Source: CG2-30-51-40 sp041753575
GTDB lineage: Bacteria; Desulfobacterota; DSM-4660; Desulfatiglandales; Desulfatiglandaceae
DNA: 24,281 bases
Assembly (NCBI GenBank): GCA_041753575.1
Contig: JBGSUA010000062.1
Span: 1-24,281 of the forward strand
Direction of reading: 5' to 3'
The position numbers and the translations under genes were made by a program. Below the pieces are notes generated by a model, which worked only from the letters and a program-made list of their open reading frames with translations, was not told where the DNA came from and made no database searches. Below are positions 1 through 7,094 of the stretch, in pieces; positions within the stretch are counted from its first letter, which is position 1; each line of letters opens with the position of its first letter.

Positions 1-1034
1 ATGTGGCCTGAGCCGCAGGCCGGGTCGCAGATCTTGATTTCTTCCGGCTTGCCGATGCGCAGGAAGTCCGTCTCGGCCTGTTCGGGCTTGATGTAGTAAT
101 CCATCTGCTCGACCAGCTTCGAGCCGGGACGATTGAGCAGCCACAGGCGGCCGAGGGAGTTTTCCACCAGGTAGCGGACGATCCAGTGCGGGGTGAAGAG
201 CTGGGTGGCGGCGGGGATGTTCTCGGGCGTGATTTTCTTGTTCTTCTTCAGCCCGTCGAACACCTCGTCCTTTTTCTCGGAGATGTAGAACTGGTAGAGC
301 CAGCCGATCACTTCAACGCCGCCTTCGGCGGCTGAGTTATCAGCCTTCAGCCTCCAGCTATCAGTATTTTGTTGCTGCCTACTGATTACTGATGGCTGAT
401 TACTGTCAACTCCACAAACATCCGGCGTCATCGCCTCGCGGGTATAGGCGAGGATGGAGTTGCCCGAAAGCAGGTCGTCGGGCATCAACAGTTCGGTGTA
501 ATCGTCGATGCGCTGGAACAGGAACGGCATTGCCTTGTTCCAGAAATTGCAGACGCCAACAACCAGCAGGCGATAGGCCTCGCCTTGCGGTTCGCGGCTG
601 GGCGCTTTGCCGTCGAGCAGAGCGAAGATCTGCTGCCGGACCTTGTCGTGCACCATCTCGTCATCGATGTGCCCCATCTTGGCCTCAGCCAGAATCTCGG
701 GCTGGAACTGCCCTTCGGCGGGCGACACTACGCCGATGCGGGTGTAGCGGTTCACGTCCATGAAGCGCAGGGCGCAGAAGCGGTTGAACCAGATGTAGGC
801 GACGCGCTCTACTAAGCTATCAGCCGTGAGCTTCCAGCCGTCAGTTGGTTCCTTGCCTTTACTGCCGACTGCTGGCTGATTACGGATGGCTTTTTCGATT
901 TCGGCAATGGCCGTGGGATTTTCGCGCCGAGCGGCGCTGTTCTCGGCCAGCACCAGCTTCAGCTTGGCGGAGATCTGCTCCAGCAGGCTGCGCCGGGCGA
1001 ACTGGGCGAATTTTTTCAGTTTGGCTGTTTCCAT
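1..1034 (-). CDS. pglX: BREX-1 adenine-specific DNA methyltransferase PglX, N-terminal part
   Basis: Reading starts at the ATG at 1034 and stays open for 344 codons to the left edge, so the gene is cut by the window. The encoded segment matches PglX of BREX: an N-terminal helical region, the stretch around residues 235-300 that contains EVIGWLYQFYISEKKDEVF and ITPENIPAATQLFTPHW, and the SAM-binding motif DPACGSGH at 337-344. PglX is the host-DNA methylase of BREX and marks self DNA by N6-adenine methylation; the catalytic NPPY-type motif should lie beyond the edge. Two in-frame repeat insertions, at residues about 49-73 and 210-233, interrupt segments that are contiguous in other PglX proteins. 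It is the last visible gene of a brxA-brxB-brxC-orf-pglX operon, 281 nt after the small AlbA_2 gene, the only large gap in the operon. Identification is firm; whether the repeat-bearing protein is active is unknown. Confidence 0.93.
   Translation of the reverse strand, partial: METAKLKKFAQFARRSLLEQISAKLKLVLAENSAARRENPTAIAEIEKAIRNQPAVGSKGKEPTDGWKLTADSLVERVAYIWFNRFCALRFMDVNRYTRIGVVSPAEGQFQPEILAEAKMGHIDDEMVHDKVRQQIFALLDGKAPSREPQGEAYRLLVVGVCNFWNKAMPFLFQRIDDYTELLMPDDLLSGNSILAYTREAMTPDVCGVDSNQPSVISRQQQNTDSWRLKADNSAAEGGVEVIGWLYQFYISEKKDEVFDGLKKNKKITPENIPAATQLFTPHWIVRYLVENSLGRLWLLNRPGSKLVEQMDYYIKPEQAETDFLRIGKPEEIKICDPACGSGH
338..408 (-). repeat. Protein-coding palindromic heptad repeat, copy 1 (inside pglX)
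   Basis: Imperfect palindrome built of 7-nt units ending in CAG on the left arm and units like ACTGATT/GGCTGAT on the right arm, with a short T/G-rich centre around TATTTTGTTGCTG. It adds about 24 codons to pglX, with NQPSVISRQQQ, then TD, W and KAD. Of the six reading frames through this copy only the one used by pglX is free of stops. Related copies are at 817-890 and 2584-2657. Confidence 0.85.
817..890 (-). repeat. Protein-coding palindromic heptad repeat, copy 2 (inside pglX)
   Basis: Same architecture as the copy at 338-408: heptads CTATCAG, CCGTGAG, CTTCCAG, CCGTCAG on the left, a T-rich centre, then ACTGCCG, ACTGCTG, GCTGATT on the right. It is more diverged than the other copies. 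In pglX it encodes NQPAVGSKGKEPTDGWKLTAD, read in the same relative frame as the other two copies, so the peptides align position by position. Confidence 0.8.
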
Positions 1035-1050
1035 ATTAAAGACCTTTTGA

Positions 1051-1117
1051 GCCACAAATGGACACGAACCCACACGAATTATCATTAACCACGGAATACA
1101 CGGAAAGCACGGAAGGG
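1051..1117. repeat. Dispersed repeat of the CACGGAA type, intergenic
   Basis: Contains GCCACAAATGGACACGAAC followed by three 9-nt units: CACGGAATA, CACGGAAAG, CACGGAAGG. It lies just upstream of pglX in the gap after the AlbA_2 gene. It differs from the repeats inside the genes and is not coding. It may separate pglX expression from the upstream genes, but no promoter is obvious. Confidence 0.6.
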
Positions 1118-1135
1118 GTACTTGATATACACGCC

Positions 1136-1310
1136 TTTATGCGCGGGCGCATAAAATGACACATATATTTACTCGACGCGCGTATTTTTCGCACAAATCC
1201 AGGGGGTTTTACGCACAAATCTACATACGCGTGCGTAGGCTTTATGCTTCTGACGCTTGTTTTACGCTCGGTGAGCATATTTATGCTCGGTGAGCATAAA
1301 TGCGAGCGTA
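1136..1310. repeat. Cluster of hairpins sharing a TTTATGC/GCATAAA motif
   Basis: Three stem-loops lie in the gap between the AlbA_2 gene and pglX. One is a perfect 9-bp stem (1136-1144 with 1147-1155, GG loop). A nested structure follows at 1263-1310, with outer arms TACGCTCG/CGAGCGTA and inner arms GAGCATA/TATGCTC repeated. The heptamer TTTATGC or its complement occurs five times (1136, 1149, 1241, 1280, 1294). A direct repeat CGCACAAATC also occurs twice. The cluster could be a transcript-end structure for the upstream genes or a protein-binding array; there is no T-tract to make it a standard terminator. Confidence 0.55.
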
Positions 1311-1315
1311 TTGTT

Positions 1316-2035
1316 TCAAGCCCGCTCATAAGTCGCCCCCTTGTGCTCACCAATTTGCTTAATTCGCCCGGCTTGTTTCATCTTGACCAGCAATCGATAA
1401 GCCTGATTCCGATCTAGATGGCAGAGATCCATGACTTCTGCTCGCTTTATACTTCCATTTTTGTCGATGTAGTTGAGCACCATCTGCTCCTGCTGGATAG
1501 GTGCAAAACCGACTTGGCGGATGTATTCGGCTCGCTGGTCGGCTTTTTGGTACAGGCGGGCACTGAGGGTATAGATGCGGCCTCGTCCGGCGCCGTGTGG
1601 TTCCAGAAAGCCGGTTTCGACCAGTTTTTCCAGGGAGGACCGCACGCTGGCCTCCGGCTTCTGGACGGAAGGAGCCAGGTCAGCGGTGGTCAGACGGCGC
1701 TCGTCGCGCAGACGGGAGAGGATGATCAGGGAGTCAATCGGCATGTTGCCGAGCCTGTCCTCCTGCTCAACCACCATGACCGCAATTGCCGGGTTGGTCT
1801 TGTTCGCAATCAGTGCCGGTATTCCGGATACGTTTATATGATTCGGGTGCAAGCCGGTTACCGCGCCGTTATCTTCAACACCAAGCAACAACTCACCGCC
1901 ATCTGTATTTGCCAAGGAAACCACTGCAGCGACCAGATTACGATCCGGAAGACACTTCAGGTCGCTTTTAAACTCAAGCATCAGGCTTTCGCCTTGACGG
2001 ATCAGTTCTTGTATTCCGTGCCTATTCCGCTCCAT
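1316..2035 (-). CDS. AlbA_2 (Schlafen-type) domain protein of the BREX operon, internally shortened
   Basis: A 239-residue protein. Residues 1-90 are an AlbA_2/Schlafen-AlbA domain (LMLEFKSDL near 19-27, ANTDGGELLLGVED near 42-55, GLHP, NPAI). Residues about 95-239 match the C-terminal winged-helix part of longer ATP-binding proteins of this family (PIDSLIILSRLRDERRL, then GFAPIQQEQMV and a final wHTH). Related proteins I recall are about 450-500 residues with an ATPase-like middle section; here that middle is absent and the two ends are joined in frame near residue 90. It starts 9 nt after brxC, so it is co-transcribed and likely translationally coupled. Such proteins occur as accessory genes between brxC and pglX in some BREX loci, perhaps as DNA-binding or regulatory factors. 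The exact role is unknown, and the shortened form may be a minimal regulator or a decaying gene. Confidence 0.8.
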   Translation of the reverse strand: MERNRHGIQELIRQGESLMLEFKSDLKCLPDRNLVAAVVSLANTDGGELLLGVEDNGAVTGLHPNHINVSGIPALIANKTNPAIAVMVVEQEDRLGNMPIDSLIILSRLRDERRLTTADLAPSVQKPEASVRSSLEKLVETGFLEPHGAGRGRIYTLSARLYQKADQRAEYIRQVGFAPIQQEQMVLNYIDKNGSIKRAEVMDLCHLDRNQAYRLLVKMKQAGRIKQIGEHKGATYERA

Positions 2036-2044
2036 TCGTGGTTC

Positions 2045-5000
2045 CTAAATCTGAATTCTTTTTCCTTTGTGGATTTCTGCCAGCAGCAACTTGCGCATGG
2101 AATCCAGGTAACGCTCTACATCTGATTCATCTGCAAGCCAGGCGGCGCTGAAGGGAACCTTCAGCGAGTGGATAGTGACTAGTGGATAGTGGATAGTCTT
2201 TTCCGCAACACCACTTGTCTTTTTTTCTTTTTGCCGGCCACTAGCCACTGACCACTGACCACACAACTGCGCAAGCAGTTGCGGGTAGTCGTTTTCCTCA
2301 AAGCGGCGAAGGGTGTCACGGATGACTGCTATCAGCTTCTGGTGTTCAATGGATGTCGTAATACCTTTGAAGGGCAGTGCAATCTTCTCCTGCTGCTCCC
2401 AGCTCAGTGCTGAAAATTCCGGCATACCGCAGAGGCGTTCCTTAATTGCGGCAATGGTTTCCACGGCCTTTGCAATCTCGGCATCAAGCCTGGAAGCGGT
2501 CTTCTCTTGAAGGGACTCCACTTGAGCCTTCACCTGCTGCATACGGTTGCCCTTGAAACATTCCGGATCGGCGAGCGCTTCGCGCAAGCCGTCAGCCGTC
2601 AGTAAGCAGTTATCAGTATGTTCTTGCTGATTACTGATAGCTGATGGCTGATAGCTCAGATAGCCGATATTTGATTCGTGATCCTTCAAAAACTGCGTTG
2701 CTCGCTCGTAGATCTCCTTCTGCGGGCCGCTCATGAATTTGCGGACCGGGTCAATCACGCCTTCTTTCATGTTGAGGAGAGCCTCTTCTTGACGAACCAG
2801 CTCGGTCAGATACCAGGTATAGGGCTTGCCGGCAAACTCCTTGAGCTTCTCTATCACTGGGCTGAGAGCATTCAAAAACGGATATTGGGATGCCTGTGCC
2901 GCAAGCGGAGTGAGCTGGTGCACCAGTTCCTGGAGCGCGGTGCCGGTTTCCTTGCCCAGCGCCTTTGCCTCGCCGGCTCGCGGCGGGGCATCAAAGAAAT
3001 CCTCAAAGAACTCTTTGAGTGCGCGGACCTGAGACGCGGTAAATTCGACCTGGGGTTCCAGAACTACGTTGCCGTGGCCGTGGGTGTTTCGCAGTGCCCG
3101 CTCAAGCTCCTCTTCTTCAAGCAGGTTGCCGTCGGCCCTCACCTCGATCTTTCCCCGAACACAAAGACCGGCTACGGTGCAGAGCACGGCGGCATAATAC
3201 CAGCCATAGGGCTTTCGTTCGAACCTCTCCAGAAGACTCTTAAGGGTCGTGCGCACACCGCCCCTGCTGTTACTTTGGATAAAGGCGAGCGCCTCCTGCT
3301 CGGATTCCGCAAGCGATGTCACCCCCGTTCCTTCCAGGGTTCCCTGCCGTGTGTTCAGTATGCCCTTGATCCTGTCTTCGGTGTAGGAGATCCCTCTGAG
3401 CATTCGGATATTGGGATAGACTCTTGAAATAAGCTCTTTAAAACCCGTGAAGATTCGTGTTTGGGCATCCCCTGAACTTATTTCGATTTCACTCCCAGCC
3501 ACAAATAACTTTGCCTTTCCGAGAAGACTCTGGACATTCTTCTGCAGTTCCTGATAACGCTCCCGGTTCTGGAATCCCTTGTCGGCCAGAATGCGTTTGA
3601 CTGCCTCCTGCTGAGTGATGGAAATGTTCTGGCGGATGTACTTTTCGGTCCTCTTGTACATCAGGAGGTCCCGCACCAGGCGCGCACTGGGCGGCATCAA
3701 GACCAGCAGTTCGTCACGTCCCATGCTCTGCATCCGCAGGATGGATTCGTTTTCCGCGTTTTCATGAAACGGGCTGATCACATGAATTGCCAGCTCATAT
3801 TCCCTGCCGTGCAGTCTGTCATCAAGCTTCCTTGAGTACGGATAGTCCTGCCCGTTTACTTCGGTGCCGATCTTGCGGTTTTTGATGACGTGGTCGAACA
3901 CAATCTTCTCAAGCTCGGCCGCGACATCAGCGGATTCAACCTCGGTGTTCTTTATCTCCTGCTCAATGTCCTTTTCTTCATCAGTGAGGTATTCGTATAA
4001 TTCTCCGTTGCGCTGGATGTAGGTCTGCTGTTCAAGCAAATTGAGGGCCTCTTCAACCTTTTTGCGAAGCTGAGGAAGGTCCTGATTAAATCCGCTTAGC
4101 ATCAGGACGCATAGGTTTCTTACGGTGGGCTTGAACTCCTTCACATATTTAACCAGGAAAAGCGCCTTCAAAAGCCGAATGGCAAATGGGGAATCGAGGT
4201 GATTTTCGGCCTGGATGATGGCCTTCTGTATGTTGGATTTGAGCGAAGTCCGTATTCCTTCAAACATCAGGTCAAAGGTGGCGAGTTGCCCGATTGCGTG
4301 TTCACCGATCAGAATCGCCACCTGCTGGAATACGCCCAGCATGGAGCGCTCGCCCACGGAGCTATGTTTTCCTTCGAATGCCTGGTGCAGTGAAAGGTTT
4401 TGGATCGCGGCTTGAAAAAGCGAGAACTGATAAGGGATAAACGGGTAGCTGTAGATGAAGTGATCCCTGTCCTTGAAGTTACGATAAGTCAGGGAGCCGT
4501 CCGCAAAATCAAACAATGTCTTAAAGTTATTTGCCTGGGCATGATAGATATCCGATAGCAGTGCGACGCCTTCGTCATTTTTCATAAGCAGGCGCTTCTG
4601 GATGACCTCGGCCACATCGGCGCTGGTGAGCTTCATGCGGCTTGCAAACCGCGCCTGGATTTTCGAAAAATCATTTCCCTGTTGCTTACCCATTTCACCC
4701 ACGACCGCGCCCATGTCCTCCTGGGCTGTGACAATAAGCCAGGCACGGCCCCGGCACTTGGTGGCCAAGCTTTCGGCAATGGTCTGGAGGTTTGTCATGA
4801 GCTTGATGTTTTCGGCGATATACTGGCCGACCTCATCAACAAAAAAGTTCAGACGGAAGTCGGGAGACTGCCGCGCAAGATAGGCATGGATCTTTTCCGC
4901 GAAGTCCTCGATGGAGACTCGGTACTGGCCGCGGTACTTGTCGAGTATGCCCATGGCCGATGTTTCGTCGCCGCCTGTCACCTGCGCATAGGCTTTGGCG

Positions 5001-5605
5001 ATATTTCTTGCCTCCAGCAGGGCCTGCTCGCGGCCTTTCTGCCAGGTTCGCCCCGCCAGGGTTTCATAGACGGTTTTGAACTGTTCATAAAGCCCCCGGC
5101 TGTCGAGATCTCGTTCGAATTGAGCTATGTGCCCCTGCTTTCCATAGTAGCCGCACATCTCGTCGAATACCTTAACGAAGACCGCAAGAAGAGCATCTAT
5201 CTGCGTCTTACTGATGACATCCGCTTTCTGGTCTATATTAAAAAGAATGCTTTTTGATGGGATTCCGACAGCCCTTCTCAGGTCACCTCTAAGAATCTCG
5301 TTGTCATCGCACTTGGGCAAGAACAAGTCGAGAGCCGATACGCCTTCTACGTGACGGTTTTCAAGAAGCAGCGCAAGAATCTTCAGCAGGTGCGACTTCC
5401 CGGACCCAAAAAAGCCAGACACCCAGACACCATTTGCCCCTTCATAATTGTTGTAGGCCTCAAGAAAAGCTTCCAGGCGCTTTGCAACCTCGTTTGTAAG
5501 GACGTATTCCTCTATCTCAACGCGAAGGCTTGCCTCATCATCGGCTTTAATTACCCCTTCAATGTGACGGTCAACAGGCTTCTTGAAAATCATCTTGAGA
5601 CTCAT
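2045..5605 (-). CDS. brxC: BREX P-loop ATPase BrxC
   Basis: A protein of 1186 residues, the usual size of BrxC. The start at 5605 follows a GGGGGAG ribosome-binding site, and the N-terminus is typical (MSLKMIFKKPVDRHIEGVIK). Walker A is GFFGSGKS at 64-71; a Walker B-like NFFVDEVGQ is near 254-261. BrxC is a large AAA-type ATPase and a core member of BREX, needed for phage restriction and associated with the methylation machinery. Two in-frame insertions lie in its C-terminal third: a palindromic heptad repeat at residues about 983-1008 and a second repeat type at about 1114-1147, just before the conserved end (AAWLADESDVERYLDSM). Both fall in places where BrxC homologues have variable linkers, so the fold may be kept. 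It sits 14 nt downstream of brxB. Confidence 0.95.
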   Translation of the reverse strand: MSLKMIFKKPVDRHIEGVIKADDEASLRVEIEEYVLTNEVAKRLEAFLEAYNNYEGANGVWVSGFFGSGKSHLLKILALLLENRHVEGVSALDLFLPKCDDNEILRGDLRRAVGIPSKSILFNIDQKADVISKTQIDALLAVFVKVFDEMCGYYGKQGHIAQFERDLDSRGLYEQFKTVYETLAGRTWQKGREQALLEARNIAKAYAQVTGGDETSAMGILDKYRGQYRVSIEDFAEKIHAYLARQSPDFRLNFFVDEVGQYIAENIKLMTNLQTIAESLATKCRGRAWLIVTAQEDMGAVVGEMGKQQGNDFSKIQARFASRMKLTSADVAEVIQKRLLMKNDEGVALLSDIYHAQANNFKTLFDFADGSLTYRNFKDRDHFIYSYPFIPYQFSLFQAAIQNLSLHQAFEGKHSSVGERSMLGVFQQVAILIGEHAIGQLATFDLMFEGIRTSLKSNIQKAIIQAENHLDSPFAIRLLKALFLVKYVKEFKPTVRNLCVLMLSGFNQDLPQLRKKVEEALNLLEQQTYIQRNGELYEYLTDEEKDIEQEIKNTEVESADVAAELEKIVFDHVIKNRKIGTEVNGQDYPYSRKLDDRLHGREYELAIHVISPFHENAENESILRMQSMGRDELLVLMPPSARLVRDLLMYKRTEKYIRQNISITQQEAVKRILADKGFQNRERYQELQKNVQSLLGKAKLFVAGSEIEISSGDAQTRIFTGFKELISRVYPNIRMLRGISYTEDRIKGILNTRQGTLEGTGVTSLAESEQEALAFIQSNSRGGVRTTLKSLLERFERKPYGWYYAAVLCTVAGLCVRGKIEVRADGNLLEEEELERALRNTHGHGNVVLEPQVEFTASQVRALKEFFEDFFDAPPRAGEAKALGKETGTALQELVHQLTPLAAQASQYPFLNALSPVIEKLKEFAGKPYTWYLTELVRQEEALLNMKEGVIDPVRKFMSGPQKEIYERATQFLKDHESNIGYLSYQPSAISNQQEHTDNCLLTADGLREALADPECFKGNRMQQVKAQVESLQEKTASRLDAEIAKAVETIAAIKERLCGMPEFSALSWEQQEKIALPFKGITTSIEHQKLIAVIRDTLRRFEENDYPQLLAQLCGQWSVASGRQKEKKTSGVAEKTIHYPLVTIHSLKVPFSAAWLADESDVERYLDSMRKLLLAEIHKGKRIQI
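2167..2264 (-). repeat. GTGGATA/CCACTGA-type repeat inserted in brxC
   Basis: The left arm has 7-nt units GTGGATA, GTGACTA, GTGGATA, GTGGATA; the right arm has CCACTAG, CCACTGA, CCACTGA, CCACACA. The arms are roughly inverted and separated by a pyrimidine-rich centre. On the brxC strand it is read without a stop as a basic, low-complexity linker (GQWSVASGRQKEKKTSG, then HYPLVTIHSL). It differs in sequence from the CAG-heptad family but is built the same way. Confidence 0.75.
2584..2657 (-). repeat. Protein-coding palindromic heptad repeat, copy 3 (inside brxC)
   Basis: Very similar to the copy at 338-408: both share AGTTATCAG or CTATCAG, a centre TATCAGTATNTTNTTGCTG, and right-arm TACTGAT/GGCTGAT heptads. 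In brxC it encodes QPSAISNQQEHTDNCLLTAD, in the same relative frame and orientation as the two pglX copies, between the conserved parts that precede LREALADPECFKGN. Confidence 0.85.
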
Positions 5606-5619
5606 ATCGTCTCCCCCAT

Positions 5620-6231
5620 TTATGCTTCGCAGTGAAAAATGTTAAAGGCCCTGTAATACTTATCGTCATGAAGCCTTCCGAACAGATCAAGTGATGCTCC
5701 TGACTCCAGCGAGTGAGTGTAGGCTCCCGGAAAGAACATTACCGTCGGCTTTTCTTTTGCCGTGCTCTGCAAATTATTCAAGACATTGTGGGAGCGGATG
5801 TAGGGGAACACCTCGCCGACTCCGGAAAGAAAAAGTACGTCAAAATCAGTTCCTGCCAGTTTGGAGGCGATTGCCGGGGTAAGGTGGGCTTCCGGATCCA
5901 GGACGCCCTGCAAAAGCTCTTTGAACTCGCCCTTGGAAACGGATTCTTCCATTTCAAGCATCTGCTCCCAGATGCCCCGGTCCTTTAGAATTTCTATGGA
6001 GAGATCGTAAAGGTTGATCTCCAATATTCTAACCCCGGCCTGTTCCAGCCGGTTGATCAACTGACGCTCAATCCGCTCCATCTCAACGGATTCCTCCGGC
6101 TTGAAAGGACAGATGAAGAACGGCACCTCATTACCGAGGCCTTGTTTCTTAAGAAAACGTGGTCCTGAGATAACAGCGAAGAGATGCTGAAATCTATCCT
6201 GCATGGGCATTTTCGCTATATCAGATCTCAC
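5620..6231 (-). CDS. brxB: BREX protein BrxB (DUF1788)
   Basis: A 203-residue DUF1788 protein, the usual size for BrxB. Recognisable stretches are RFQHLFAVISGPRFL near the start, PFFICPFKP, the middle segment GTDFDVLFLSGVGEVFPYIR with RSHNVLNNL, and the conserved end PTVMFFPGAYT ... LFGRLHDDKYYRAFNIF. BrxB is a small cytoplasmic core component of BREX; its molecular activity is not established. The gene overlaps brxA by 4 nt (ATGA type), which implies translational coupling, and ends 14 nt before brxC. Confidence 0.93.
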   Translation of the reverse strand: MRSDIAKMPMQDRFQHLFAVISGPRFLKKQGLGNEVPFFICPFKPEESVEMERIERQLINRLEQAGVRILEINLYDLSIEILKDRGIWEQMLEMEESVSKGEFKELLQGVLDPEAHLTPAIASKLAGTDFDVLFLSGVGEVFPYIRSHNVLNNLQSTAKEKPTVMFFPGAYTHSLESGASLDLFGRLHDDKYYRAFNIFHCEA

Positions 6232-6842
6232 TTTGGAATCCCCCTTAAGTCCGATTCAACTGTGGGGAAGAGCAAAACATCCTGGCTGCCGCCTTGCGAA
6301 ATAGCTTCCAGGAGACCGGCACTGAGCATGGCTGGGTTGATGGCATTGTCTGCCGTAAGAAGATCCGCTTCCCGGAGGATCCTGAAGAGGACCTGCCGCA
6401 GCTTGTTCATGGTTGCGGGCCGGATACTATCGAGTTCGTCGTGCCACTCGGATTTTCTATTAAAAAACGAATCAAAGTCTTCGTAACTCAAATCCGTTTT
6501 CAAAGTGATATACCTTTCGCGAAGAACCTCGATGGCAAACTCCGCGATGAACCTGTGCCTGCGGCATACTGCCAGCCATAAAACATAGCCTTGCTCCTGG
6601 GGAGTTGCGTGAAGCAGGAAATCCAATTCACCGGGGCTAAGGGTCTTAAGGCGAGATATGATTTCGCGACACAATCGCTTTAAAGTGCTGAGCGTCCTTG
6701 TCTGTAATACGTTATCCGAGATAGCGATTTCCCGAACGGCACTCCAGTCCTTATGCTCTTGATGCAGCAAGGCCAGCTTCACTGATTCACGGTGAAAAAG
6801 CCCTCCTGCTGTAAAAGACATAATGTATCTTTGCTTTGTCAT
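6228..6842 (-). CDS. brxA: BREX protein BrxA (DUF1819)
   Basis: A 204-residue DUF1819 protein, first gene of the BREX operon. The N-terminus (RYIMSFTAGGLFHRESVKLA) is characteristic, followed by LCREIISRLKTLS, the central CRRHRFIAEFAIEVLRERY and a C-terminus ending in FPTVESDLRGI. BrxA homologues are small helical proteins reported to bind DNA. The start at 6842 follows an AGGACCGGGA stretch on the minus strand. About 250 bp of non-coding DNA upstream contains a candidate promoter, so brxA probably heads the transcript brxA-brxB-brxC-orf-pglX. Confidence 0.93.
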   Translation of the reverse strand: MTKQRYIMSFTAGGLFHRESVKLALLHQEHKDWSAVREIAISDNVLQTRTLSTLKRLCREIISRLKTLSPGELDFLLHATPQEQGYVLWLAVCRRHRFIAEFAIEVLRERYITLKTDLSYEDFDSFFNRKSEWHDELDSIRPATMNKLRQVLFRILREADLLTADNAINPAMLSAGLLEAISQGGSQDVLLFPTVESDLRGIPK

Positions 6843-6970
6843 TCCCGGTCCTGATTTCTCTTTTAGTGTTCTGCTGCTCTGAGGTTCCTCCTGCTAGGTC
6901 AGGGTATGGGCAATGCGCACGTGAAAGCGAAAATGAGAGACTGGGTACAGTTCCCCCGGTTACACGCTTA

Positions 6971-7000
6971 ACGATAGACAAATCAGCCGACTAATGTCAA
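6971..7000 (-). promoter_or_regulatory. Candidate sigma-70 promoter for the BREX operon
   Basis: On the minus strand TTGACA (7000-6995) is followed after 18 nt by TATCGT (6976-6971). It lies in the gap between brxA and the DUF4143 gene, about 130 nt upstream of the brxA start. The -35 is perfect but the -10 is weak. No other good candidate was seen in the gap. Confidence 0.4.
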
Positions 7001-7094
7001 ACGATCTTCACGGATTTAAGCCCATTTTTACTTAAAAACTGATGACAAATGTCTGAATCGAAAATAATTGAGGCACCCGGATTTGGAAGCGCGT

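Noticed and set aside
1418..2125. Long plus-strand reading frame opposite the AlbA_2 gene
   Set aside because: Antisense shadow of a gene with recognised domains; the translation shows no family features.
338..2657. Possible CRISPR array from short repeated units
   Set aside because: Units are 7 nt and contiguous, without unique spacers of constant length, and they lie in reading frames of pglX and brxC.
2678..3427. 249-codon plus-strand frame opposite brxC
   Set aside because: Lies within the well-supported BrxC gene on the other strand; no domain or ribosome-binding site.
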